Virus record (IMG/VR): IMGVR_UViG_3300017751_000198
Span: 1-25,504 of that record
DNA: 25,504 nt
Strand: one strand, 5' to 3'
From: a virus
The position numbers were made by a program, and so were the translations under genes. Position 1 is the first letter of the stretch, and each line of letters opens with the position of its first letter. This document shows positions 6,916 through 13,418 of this stretch, one piece after another. Under the pieces are notes generated by a model. It was given only the letters and a program-made list of their open reading frames with translations. It made no database searches and had not been told where the DNA came from.

Positions 6916-8796
6916 ATGGCATTAACTTTATCAAATCAGGGAATAGCAGCAGGTCAAATAGTTAAAGCATCTGAAATATCTCAATCGATAGATGCTTTTA
7001 CTGGAGCAGAAGCATATGATATTACATTATCAGGTTCATTATATCTTCCAGATAATACTCATATGGGTATAGGAGTATTACCCTCAGCTATAGCTGGAAC
7101 TAAAATTCATTTAAAAGGGGGAGATGCTACACAAGATCCTCTAATATTATTAGAAGGATTTAATAACACCGACTCCGCTACTGTTGGATTTAAAAATAAT
7201 CAAGCAAGATGGGATGTAGGTTTAGCTGGTGGAAGTCAAGATTCTTTTATTATAAACAATACAGATGTTTCTATCCCCTCAGCTTTTCTTATAGATTATT
7301 CTTCTTCAAATGCCCTTATAGCTAGAAATCCTAATGGTACAGAGGCTTCACAGCAAGTTGGTATTAATTGGCCTTATGGTCAAATGGCAGGAACCCAAAA
7401 AACCCTTCATGTTAGTGGTTCAATAACAGCTTCCGGTAAGATTTATGGTGAATCATTTACCTTTGCTGATGGAACAGAACAAACTACAGCTGGAGGAGGA
7501 GGAGGAACTCCAGGAGGAGTAAATACACAAGTGCAGTTTAACAATAATGGAAATTTTGATGGCTCTTCCAATTTTTTATTTGATGGAAATAATGTAACAG
7601 CTATTGGTTTCACAGGTAGTCTTGAAGGTACATCTTCTTGGGCAGGAGAAGCATTTACTTCTTCCATTATAAGATTATCTGAAGGTAATATCCCGTTTGG
7701 TAATGCTCAAAATATATCAACTCAACATTCTACTTTAAAATATTTCTTTTCAAGTAATGAATTATATGCCCCTGAAATGTCTGCTAGTGTATTTCAAGGA
7801 GGTCATTTTACAGGATCCGCAATTTCAGCTTCAGAAGCTGGTGTTACTATGCGTATAGATAAAAACAACATATACTCTGATAGACCTAATAGAATGTATA
7901 TTGGTAATGAAAGTACAAATTCAAATGCATCATTAATGTTTGTAGTTGGTGGTACGGGCACATCTGCAAATTCAGCAATTCTTATAAATTCAAACCAGGA
8001 AGTAATGTTTGGTAACCCAGCTACAGCTTATAGCTATCCTTTAGGGTTTAATTCTGGTGAGATAGGTTCCTATGGTCAATTTACAAATAATAATGCCGAC
8101 TCAGCATCATTGTTAGCTATTATGGGAACTAATGGTGATAGTGATGGATTATTATATGTTGGTAGTGATGACTCAAAAGGTGGAGGAATGTCGTTTAGAG
8201 GAGATGCTGCTGGGGGTTATGGAAATTTATTACAATTAAATGCTAATAATATTGAAATATATCGTGCTGATCCAACCACAGAAGATGCAATACCCGTTAT
8301 CTCAATACCAACAAGTGAAGGTAAAAATATAGCAAATATTAATATAAATAGTAGTAATAACTTATCAAATGCCCCTGAATATTTTGGTTTAGCAGCACAC
8401 CCAACTCTCAATACTATTCCATTTAGAAGAACTTACCCAATCCCATCATTTACGCTGGGTCCTGGTAGTGGTAACCCTACAGCTATTGAAATACCTTGCC
8501 AACAAGCAGGTTCTTATGTTATAACATTATATTTAAATGATAATGCAGGTGGTTTTAAATGTCACACTCTTAAAAAAATATTCCTTTATGGTGTTAATAT
8601 ATCAGGTGCTACACCTGTACAAGAAAATGGTTCTCCTACTTCCATATACGACTTTGGTGATGCATCTCTACAAGGTAATGTAACAGCTCAATTAGTTGCA
8701 GCTGTTGCAAAAGTTGAATTAGAAATTATAAACAATGCATTAACAGCAGTAGCCGTAGGGGGTTATGTAGAAGTAGATTTCCTACCAGTACCATAA
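6916..8796 (+). CDS. Long tail fibre protein
   Basis: A 626-aa virion protein. The start MALTLSNQGIAAGQIVKASE, followed by ISQSIDAFTG, is a recurring N-terminus of phage fibres, probably the virion-attachment part. LHVSGSITASGKIYGESFTF and the later FTGSLEGTSSWA are shaft repeats typical of marine and freshwater phage fibres (GS-l-GTaSWA type). A glycine hinge G193-G197 followed by TPGG splits the shaft. The C-terminal 140 residues, from FRRTYPIPSFTLG, form a separate beta-rich domain with two Cys, probably the receptor-binding or trimer-closing tip. There is no chaperone/autocleavage motif that I can see. It follows the glycosylation cassette by 28 nt and has its own late-type element, so it is expressed with structural genes. 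It is a candidate substrate of the heptosyltransferase. Confidence 0.7.
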   Translation: MALTLSNQGIAAGQIVKASEISQSIDAFTGAEAYDITLSGSLYLPDNTHMGIGVLPSAIAGTKIHLKGGDATQDPLILLEGFNNTDSATVGFKNNQARWDVGLAGGSQDSFIINNTDVSIPSAFLIDYSSSNALIARNPNGTEASQQVGINWPYGQMAGTQKTLHVSGSITASGKIYGESFTFADGTEQTTAGGGGGTPGGVNTQVQFNNNGNFDGSSNFLFDGNNVTAIGFTGSLEGTSSWAGEAFTSSIIRLSEGNIPFGNAQNISTQHSTLKYFFSSNELYAPEMSASVFQGGHFTGSAISASEAGVTMRIDKNNIYSDRPNRMYIGNESTNSNASLMFVVGGTGTSANSAILINSNQEVMFGNPATAYSYPLGFNSGEIGSYGQFTNNNADSASLLAIMGTNGDSDGLLYVGSDDSKGGGMSFRGDAAGGYGNLLQLNANNIEIYRADPTTEDAIPVISIPTSEGKNIANININSSNNLSNAPEYFGLAAHPTLNTIPFRRTYPIPSFTLGPGSGNPTAIEIPCQQAGSYVITLYLNDNAGGFKCHTLKKIFLYGVNISGATPVQENGSPTSIYDFGDASLQGNVTAQLVAAVAKVELEIINNALTAVAVGGYVEVDFLPVP

Positions 8797-8828
8797 TCAA
8801 ACAAAAATAGCAATTTTAACAAATAATT

Positions 8829-8841
8829 TAATATTTATAAT
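8829..8841 (+). promoter_or_regulatory. Late-promoter-like element before the 83-aa gene
   Basis: TAATATTTATAAT, an exact consensus copy, ends only 3 nt before the ATG at 8845. If it is a -10 box, transcription would start at or inside the start codon, giving a leaderless or internally started message. This spacing is the main argument against a simple promoter reading. Confidence 0.4.
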
Positions 8842-8844
8842 AAG

Positions 8845-9096
8845 ATGGAAAAAAAAGTTTTAACAAAAGAAGAAATTCAATCTCTAACTGATTTAAAAAC
8901 AAAATATAGTCAGTTAGTAAATGTTTTAGGTGAAATTGAAATTCAAAAAATGGATCTTAATTTAAGAAAAGAGCAAATTAAATCAAATTTAATTTCAATA
9001 AAAGAAGAAGAAATTAAAATAGGAAAAGAATTAGAAGAAAAATATGGGAATGGAACTATTTCATTAGAAAAAGGTGAATTTTCCCCAACAGAATAA
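8845..9096 (+). CDS. Small coiled-coil protein of unknown function
   Basis: An 83-aa highly charged protein. Residues about 8-66 form one long helix with heptad-like hydrophobic spacing (LKTKYSQLVNVLGEIEIQKM and onwards), predicted to be a coiled coil. It ends in a short tail with EKYGNGTISLEKGEFSPTE, where YG-x-G-x-I and a terminal G-x-F are reminiscent of small conserved proteins found beside tail genes in other phages of this type. There are no Cys, Trp or membrane segments. It lies between the fibre and sheath genes, preceded by a late-type element and followed by a 52-nt gap. It may be a chaperone, scaffold or minor virion component; no function can be assigned. Confidence 0.65.
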   Translation: MEKKVLTKEEIQSLTDLKTKYSQLVNVLGEIEIQKMDLNLRKEQIKSNLISIKEEEIKIGKELEEKYGNGTISLEKGEFSPTE

Positions 9097-9115
9097 ATTT
9101 TTAACAGACCCTCAT

Positions 9116-9127
9116 ATATTTATTATC
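9116..9127 (+). promoter_or_regulatory. Variant late-promoter-like element before the sheath gene
   Basis: ATATTTATTATC ends 21 nt before the sheath ATG. It differs from the consensus by TT for TA after TATTTA. It lies in the 52-nt gap after the coiled-coil gene, which otherwise holds nothing recognisable. Confidence 0.35.
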
Positions 9128-9148
9128 AAAATATAACATTTAAACAAC

Positions 9149-11716
9149 ATGGCAGAAACATTAATTTCCCCAGGAGTACTAGCAAGAGAAAATGATCAAT
9201 CTCAGATTACTTCTCAACCTATACAAGCTGGTGCAGCATTAGTAGGACCTACAGTAAAAGGTCAAGTCAATATTCCAAAACTTATAACTACCTACAGTGA
9301 GTATCAAGCTAACTTTGGTACTACTTTTGATAGTGGATCTGACGAATATACATTTTTAACATCAATTTCAGCATACAATTACTTCCAAAACGGAGGTACT
9401 TCGTTAATTGTTACTAGAGTAGCTTCAGGTTCATTTAGTTCAGCTACCTCTTCAACAATTTTCAATGATCAAGAAACTGGAGATGTACTTTTAGGAACTA
9501 ATTTATTAGGATCTTGGACATCAGGTGGTGAAAATGGTGCTGCCTTTGAAAACACAGTAACCCCTTCTACAAGTGGAACTGGAACAGGAATAGTATTAGC
9601 AGTAACAGCTTCAAACGTAAATGGTAAATTAGTTGACACAGCAGATGCTTTATTAGGATCTATTACAACTAATACAACTACTGCAGGAGCCGGTTCTTAC
9701 TCTGTTAATTTAACAAATGGATCCGGAACAGGTGCCGTTGCTACAGTAGTAGTAACAGGAACAACTGCTCCAACAGTTACTGGAATTACTGTAACTACAA
9801 GCGGATCTGGATATATTGCTACAAATGTATTAACAATCCCAGCAGGTGCTTTAGGAACTGGACAGTTAATAACTGGTGATGATATTTTAGCAGAAACCGC
9901 AGCTACTCCAATTGGAAACGTAACAGGTCCATTTACAGTAGCACAATCCTCAACATCAGGAACAGGTACAGGAGCAACAATAGCAATAACGGGTGATGGA
10001 GCCAATGCTTTATCAGCAGTATCCGTTGTAGATATAGGTACTGGGTATGTTGTAAATGACACTATTACAATAACAGCTGCAGATTTGATTACAGCTGGTT
10101 TTGCGGGTGCCGCAGGTGATTTAGTAGTAACAGTTTCTGCAGGAATGTTACAAGACTCAACAGCAGTAGAAATTACATTAATTGCTGATGATATATTTGT
10201 TGAAACAGTAGGAGTACAAGTTACTACAGCTGGATCAGGATATGCAGTAGGAGATACATTAACAGTAGCAGCAGCAGACATGGGTAACCCATCAGCTGCC
10301 TTAGTATTAACATTAGTAGATGCAGATATTTTAGATGCAAATGCTTTCACATTAGAAACAATTGGTGAAGGAATAATTATGAATAGTGATGGTGCTTTAG
10401 CTTCAAACGGAGTTTTAACAAATGGTACATCTGATAATATTAGATGGGAAATTGTTTCACCAAACACATCATCGGGTACATTTAGTGTAATTATTAGACA
10501 AGGTAATGATACTACAAGAGCAAAATCAGTACTTGAAAGCTTTAACAATGTATCATTAGATCCAAAAGCTTCAAATTATATTTCAAGAATAATTGGAGAC
10601 CAAAAACAAGTAGTTAGAGGATCTGGAACGGATGTTTATTTACAAACAAGTGGTTCTTATGCTAATGCTTCAAGATATGTAAGAGTAAAATCAGTAGCAT
10701 ATAAAACACCAGATTATTTAGATAATGCTGGAAATGCTAAATCTGTATACACAGCTTCAATTCCAGTAGCAGCTTCAGGTGCATTTGGAGATGCAGTAGG
10801 TACTATTTTAACAGGAACTGGTAATTATTACCAATACATTGATGGTAATGATACTCAAGGATTAAAAGATGGTAATTATACAACAGCATTTAATTTATTA
10901 GCTAATAAAGATGATTACAAATATAACATTATTTCATCCCCAGGATTATATCAATCAGGATACTCTTCAATATTAAACACTTTAATTTCAAATACTGAAA
11001 ATAGAGGAGATAATATTGTAGTATTAGATCTTGAACCATATGCTTCATCAATAACTGCAGTAACATCAACAGCAACTGCTCAGGATACTTCATATGCAGC
11101 TTCATATTGGCCATGGTGTATGGTAACTGATCCAGATTCAGGACAAAGAGTTTGGGTTCCAGCTTCAACATTAATTCCAGGTGTGTATGCTAATAATGAT
11201 AGAACAGCAGAAGCATGGTTTGCACCAGCAGGTATTAATAGAGGTGGATTAGGTCAAGTACTTCAAGCTGAAAGAAAATTAACCCAAGCTAATAGAGATA
11301 CATTATACACAGGTAAAGTTAACCCAATAGCAACATTCCCAGGTAGAGGAGTTGTAGTATTTGGTCAGAAAACATTACAAAATCAAGCAAGTGCTTTAGA
11401 TAGAGTAAATGTTAGAAGATTATTAATCGCACTTAAAAATTATATTTCACAGATATCTGATAACTTAGTATTTGAACAAAATACAGCAGCTACAAGAAAT
11501 ATATTCTTAAGTCAGGTTAACCCATATTTAGAATCAGTACAACAAAGACAAGGTTTATACGCGTTTAAAGTTGTAATGAACGATTCAAATAATGGACCCG
11601 ATGTAATTGATAGAAATGAATTAAGAGGTGCTATATACATTCAACCAACTAAAACGGCAGAATTTATTTACCTAGATTTCAATATTCTACCAACAGGAGC
11701 TGAATTTCCTGCATAA
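9149..11716 (+). CDS. 18: Contractile tail sheath protein (gp18-like) with a repeat-bearing insertion
   Basis: An 855-aa tail sheath protein, about 200 residues longer than T4 gp18 (659 aa). The start AETLISPGVLARENDQSQIT and the following AALVGPTVKGQ are the classic sheath N-terminus, whose arm hooks the neighbouring subunit. The C-terminal domain is also standard: NPIATFPGRGVVVFGQKTL, then VNVRRLLIALKNYI and RGAIYIQPTKTAEFIYLDF. Residues about 140-395 are an insertion of low-complexity beta-rich sequence with three G-(S/T)-G-Y repeats, probably a domain on the outside of the sheath. The sheath polymer surrounds the tube and contracts at infection. It is followed 53 nt later by the tube gene, the usual order. 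The only unclear point is the role of the insertion. Confidence 0.95.
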   Translation: MAETLISPGVLARENDQSQITSQPIQAGAALVGPTVKGQVNIPKLITTYSEYQANFGTTFDSGSDEYTFLTSISAYNYFQNGGTSLIVTRVASGSFSSATSSTIFNDQETGDVLLGTNLLGSWTSGGENGAAFENTVTPSTSGTGTGIVLAVTASNVNGKLVDTADALLGSITTNTTTAGAGSYSVNLTNGSGTGAVATVVVTGTTAPTVTGITVTTSGSGYIATNVLTIPAGALGTGQLITGDDILAETAATPIGNVTGPFTVAQSSTSGTGTGATIAITGDGANALSAVSVVDIGTGYVVNDTITITAADLITAGFAGAAGDLVVTVSAGMLQDSTAVEITLIADDIFVETVGVQVTTAGSGYAVGDTLTVAAADMGNPSAALVLTLVDADILDANAFTLETIGEGIIMNSDGALASNGVLTNGTSDNIRWEIVSPNTSSGTFSVIIRQGNDTTRAKSVLESFNNVSLDPKASNYISRIIGDQKQVVRGSGTDVYLQTSGSYANASRYVRVKSVAYKTPDYLDNAGNAKSVYTASIPVAASGAFGDAVGTILTGTGNYYQYIDGNDTQGLKDGNYTTAFNLLANKDDYKYNIISSPGLYQSGYSSILNTLISNTENRGDNIVVLDLEPYASSITAVTSTATAQDTSYAASYWPWCMVTDPDSGQRVWVPASTLIPGVYANNDRTAEAWFAPAGINRGGLGQVLQAERKLTQANRDTLYTGKVNPIATFPGRGVVVFGQKTLQNQASALDRVNVRRLLIALKNYISQISDNLVFEQNTAATRNIFLSQVNPYLESVQQRQGLYAFKVVMNDSNNGPDVIDRNELRGAIYIQPTKTAEFIYLDFNILPTGAEFPA
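9571..10330 (+). repeat. Imperfect beta-repeats in the sheath insertion (protein level)
   Basis: Three related units are visible: GSGYIATNVLTIPAGAL (Tyr at residue 222), GTGYVVNDTITITAADL (Tyr 300) and GSGYAVGDTLTVAAADM (Tyr 365), 78 and 65 residues apart. Each is preceded by a Gly/Thr-rich strand and followed by an Asp-rich turn ending D-I-(L/F). The DNA copies have diverged, so this is an old protein-level repeat rather than a recent tandem duplication. Confidence 0.6.
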
Positions 11717-11729
11717 GAATTAGAGAATA

Positions 11730-11742
11730 TAATATTTATAAC
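11730..11742 (+). promoter_or_regulatory. Late-promoter-like element before the tube gene
   Basis: TAATATTTATAAC, an exact consensus copy, ends 27 nt before the tube ATG and is followed by an A-rich leader. It would give extra, sheath-independent transcription of the tube protein, which is needed in large amounts. Confidence 0.5.
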
Positions 11743-11769
11743 TGAATAAAAAAATAAAACAAACATAAA

Positions 11770-12258
11770 ATGGCAGTATTAGATCCAAACGAAATATTTT
11801 TCACAGCATTTGAACCAAAGGTAGCAAATAGATTTGTGATGTATGTTGACGGATTCCCATCATATATCATTAAAGGTGTAAGTGGATTAGGATTCGCACA
11901 AGATGAAATTGTACTTAATCATATCAATACTTATAGAAAAGTAAAAGGTAAATTAAGATGGAATGACATTACAATGCAATTATTTGATCCAATTACTCCT
12001 TCTGGTGCTCAAGCAGTGATGGAATGGGTTAGATTACATTATGAATCAGTAACTGGTAGAGCTGGTTACTCTGATTTCTACAAGAAAGACTTAACTATTG
12101 ATGTATTAGGTCCCGTAGGTGATGTAGTTTCAGAATGGATTATTAAAGGTGCATTTATCAAAGACGGTTCATTTGCTGATATGAACTGGGATTCTGATGG
12201 TGAAGCACAAAACATTGATTTAACAATTGGAATGGATTACTGCGTGTTAAATTTCTAA
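11770..12258 (+). CDS. 19: Tail tube protein (gp19-like)
   Basis: A 162-aa tail tube protein, practically the length of T4 gp19 (163 aa). Family features: the opening NEIFFTAFEPKVANRFVMYV, the segment SYIIKGVSGLGFAQDEIVLN that begins the tube beta-barrel, and KVKGKLRWNDITMQLFDPIT. The C-terminal strand DLTIGMDYCVLNF ends in an aromatic residue as in the family. Hexameric rings of this protein stack inside the sheath and form the DNA channel. It lies 53 nt after the sheath gene and is followed by a strong terminator, so sheath and tube form one unit. Codon use is typical of the highly expressed structural genes here. Confidence 0.93.
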   Translation: MAVLDPNEIFFTAFEPKVANRFVMYVDGFPSYIIKGVSGLGFAQDEIVLNHINTYRKVKGKLRWNDITMQLFDPITPSGAQAVMEWVRLHYESVTGRAGYSDFYKKDLTIDVLGPVGDVVSEWIIKGAFIKDGSFADMNWDSDGEAQNIDLTIGMDYCVLNF

Positions 12259-12283
12259 TAAGAATAAATATTTTTTTAAAAAT

Positions 12284-12310
12284 AGCTTGGCTTCGGTCAA
12301 GCTTTTTTTT
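12284..12310 (+). terminator. Rho-independent terminator with UUCG tetraloop
   Basis: The stem AGCTTGGC (12284-12291) pairs with GTCAAGCT (12296-12303) with one G-T wobble, closing a C(TTCG)G tetraloop, one of the most stable RNA loops. The run TTTTTTTT (12303-12310) follows directly. It sits 26 nt after the tube stop and separates the sheath/tube unit from the chaperone and tape-measure genes, so those can be made at lower levels. Confidence 0.9.
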
Positions 12311-12338
12311 ACATTATGTATGTATACATGACAATTAA

Positions 12339-12346
12339 GTTATAAC
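12339..12346 (+). promoter_or_regulatory. Partial late-promoter-like element before the chaperone gene
   Basis: GTTATAAC followed by TAAATAAA closely resembles the 3' half of the tube-gene element (TTTATAAC then TGAATAAA), but lacks the AATATT half. It ends 14 nt before the ATG at 12361 and could restart transcription after the terminator. An ATGACA / TAAAAT pair with 17-nt spacing overlaps it (12328-12356), but that pair would start transcription at the ATG itself. Confidence 0.3.
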
Positions 12347-12360
12347 TAAATAAAATTTAT

Positions 12361-13107
12361 ATGCAAGAATTAAAATTTCCTACTGAACAAGTAGAATTAC
12401 CTTCAAAAGGTTTAGTCTATCCTAAAGACAATCCTTTATCTTCTGGGGTCATTGAGATGAAATATATGACAGCAAAAGAAGAAGACATCCTTACAAATCA
12501 AAACTACATTAAAGATGGAACTGTTATTGATAGACTATTAAAGGCATTAATTGTAACAAAAATTAATTATGATGATTTAGTAGTTGGAGACAAAAATTCA
12601 ATTATGGTTGCTGCTAGAGTTTTAGGATATGGTAAAGATTATACATTTTCTTATGAAAATGAAACAGTAACAGTAGACCTATCAGAATTAGAACAACGAT
12701 GGATTAATGAAAGTGAATTAATTGAAAAAAATACTAACCAATTTTCATTTACTTTACCTCACTCTAAAGCTGAGATTACTTTTAAACTATTAAATAATAG
12801 AGATGACAGAGCAATTAAATCTGAAGTAAAAGGTTTAAAAAAATTAGATAAAAAATCATCTCCTGAGTTATCAACTCGTTTAAAGCATATGATTACATCT
12901 ATAAATGGGGATAGTGAAGTAAAAATTATTAGAGAATTTGTAGATAATTATATGTTGGCTAGAGACTCTAGAGCATTTAGAGAGCATGTAAAAACATTCC
13001 AACCTGATATTGATTTAACCTTTAACCACGTGAGTAGTGACGGCAGCGAAAGGGATGTTACCCTTCCGATGACCGTCAACTTTTTTTGGCCTGACAGCGA
13101 CTTATAG
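12361..13107 (+). CDS. 26: gp26-like T4_baseplate-family protein; probable tail assembly chaperone (E/G type)
   Basis: A 248-aa protein starting LKFPTEQVELPSKGLVYPKD, then MKYMTAKEEDILTNQNYIKD and RLLKALIV. This is the signature of the T4 base plate protein family PF12322 (T4 gp26 and relatives). It lies between the tube and the tape measure, the position of the E gene of P2 and the G gene of lambda, whose products chaperone the tape measure. Its last codons run through a T7 tract (13081-13087) and stop at TAG 13105-13107. A +1 or -2 shift on that tract would extend it into the frame ending at 13384, giving about 340 residues. The G+C-rich, structured 3' end (13030-13100) contrasts with the rest of the gene. 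The family is fairly certain; the chaperone role is inferred from gene order. Confidence 0.8.
   Translation: MQELKFPTEQVELPSKGLVYPKDNPLSSGVIEMKYMTAKEEDILTNQNYIKDGTVIDRLLKALIVTKINYDDLVVGDKNSIMVAARVLGYGKDYTFSYENETVTVDLSELEQRWINESELIEKNTNQFSFTLPHSKAEITFKLLNNRDDRAIKSEVKGLKKLDKKSSPELSTRLKHMITSINGDSEVKIIREFVDNYMLARDSRAFREHVKTFQPDIDLTFNHVSSDGSERDVTLPMTVNFFWPDSDL
13038..13078 (+). promoter_or_regulatory. Two-part RNA hairpin just upstream of the slippery T7 run
   Basis: Outer stem TGACGG (13038-13043) pairs with CCGTCA (13073-13078). Inner stem CG-A-AAGGG (13047-13054) pairs with CCCTT-C-CG (13061-13068), with one A-C mismatch, around the loop ATGTTA. The structure ends two bases before the T7 run. 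This is unusually G+C-rich for the genome, which points to selection on the RNA as well as on the protein. Confidence 0.55.
13078..13087 (+). other. Putative +1/-2 programmed frameshift site
   Basis: In the gp26 frame the codons are AAC TTT TTT TGG. tRNA-Phe on TTT (13084-13086) can re-pair with TTT at 13085-13087, giving +1 and entry at GGC 13088; a two-base backward slip on the same run gives the same frame. A -1 shift meets TGA at 13092 and is useless. The target frame is open only from 13073, after a TGA at 13070, and the gp26 frame closes at 13105, so the shift must occur in this short overlap. Confidence 0.6.
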
Positions 13108-13384
13108 GATCAATCTCTTCAAAACCATCCATGACATAGTTTATTATGGGCAGGGTGGTTACGATTGGAATACTGTTTACAGTATGCCTATATGGTTGCG
13201 AAGATTTACGTACCAACAGATCTATGAAGCAAGATCTGCAGAAGCAGAAGCAATGAAAAATGCTTCTAAAGGAAAGGGAACTAATTTTGATTTAAATAGT
13301 TCTACAAAAGATAAAATTCCTAAAGAAGCTTTACGATCAAAACCAACTTCCCCCAATTATGTTACGAAGGCATCAAAAAAATGA
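13088..13384 (+). CDS. Frameshifted C-terminal extension of the tail assembly chaperone (E'/T type)
   Basis: The frame is open from 13073 to TGA 13382-13384. Read from GGC 13088 it gives about 98 residues. The part before the first ATG (13184) looks like real protein: TYRINLFKTIHDIVYYGQGG then YDWNTVYSMPIWLRRFTYQQ. A run of aromatic residues followed by an MP-x3-R motif resembles second-frame segments of tail chaperones in other contractile phages. ATG 13184 would cut through this motif, giving a 66-aa product with no ribosome-binding context, so I read the region as the extension of the 248-aa protein. The tail end (about 13235 on) is Lys/Ser-rich and probably disordered. A single-base sequencing error in the T7 run would look the same. 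Confidence 0.65.
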   Translation, partial: GLTATYRINLFKTIHDIVYYGQGGYDWNTVYSMPIWLRRFTYQQIYEARSAEAEAMKNASKGKGTNFDLNSSTKDKIPKEALRSKPTSPNYVTKASKK

Positions 13385-13391
13385 TGCCTTC
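13366..13391 (+). terminator. Perfect 10-bp hairpin before the tape-measure gene (possible weak terminator)
   Basis: GAAGGCATCA (13366-13375) and TGATGCCTTC (13382-13391) form a perfect 10-bp stem with an A6 loop. The stop codon of the frameshifted extension (13382-13384) is inside the stem. No clean T tract follows, only TAATATTTATAA, which is itself a late-type element. It may be a weak terminator, an RNA stability element, or a means of lowering tape-measure expression. Confidence 0.45.
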
Positions 13392-13404
13392 TAATATTTA
13401 TAAT
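13392..13404 (+). promoter_or_regulatory. Late-promoter-like element before the tape-measure gene
   Basis: TAATATTTATAAT, an exact consensus copy, begins on the base after the hairpin and ends 14 nt before the tape-measure ATG. Confidence 0.5.
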
Positions 13405-13418
13405 AAAACATAGTTTAA

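Noticed and set aside
7492-7506. GGA triplet repeat (five units) in the long fibre gene as a phase-variation tract
   Set aside because: Slippage of whole triplets would not change the frame, and it encodes an ordinary glycine hinge.
9697-10548. Long open frame of 283 aa on the minus strand inside the sheath gene
   Set aside because: It is antisense to the Gly/Thr/Ala-rich repeat block of a certain gene; codon bias there leaves the reverse frame free of stops. The translation is Val/Pro/Ala-rich with no fold-like pattern and no start context.
12320-12329. Palindrome ATGTATACAT after the terminator, as an operator
   Set aside because: A single 10-bp A/T-rich palindrome with no second copy; not enough to claim a binding site.
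13081-13107. A -1 frameshift as in lambda and P2
   Set aside because: The -1 frame hits TGA at 13092-13094 directly after the T run, so it cannot reach the downstream frame.
13184-13384. A separate 66-aa gene starting at ATG 13184
   Set aside because: The start cuts into a conserved-looking segment (SMPIWLRRF) whose frame is open and protein-like for about 110 nt upstream. I prefer a frameshifted extension of the previous gene.
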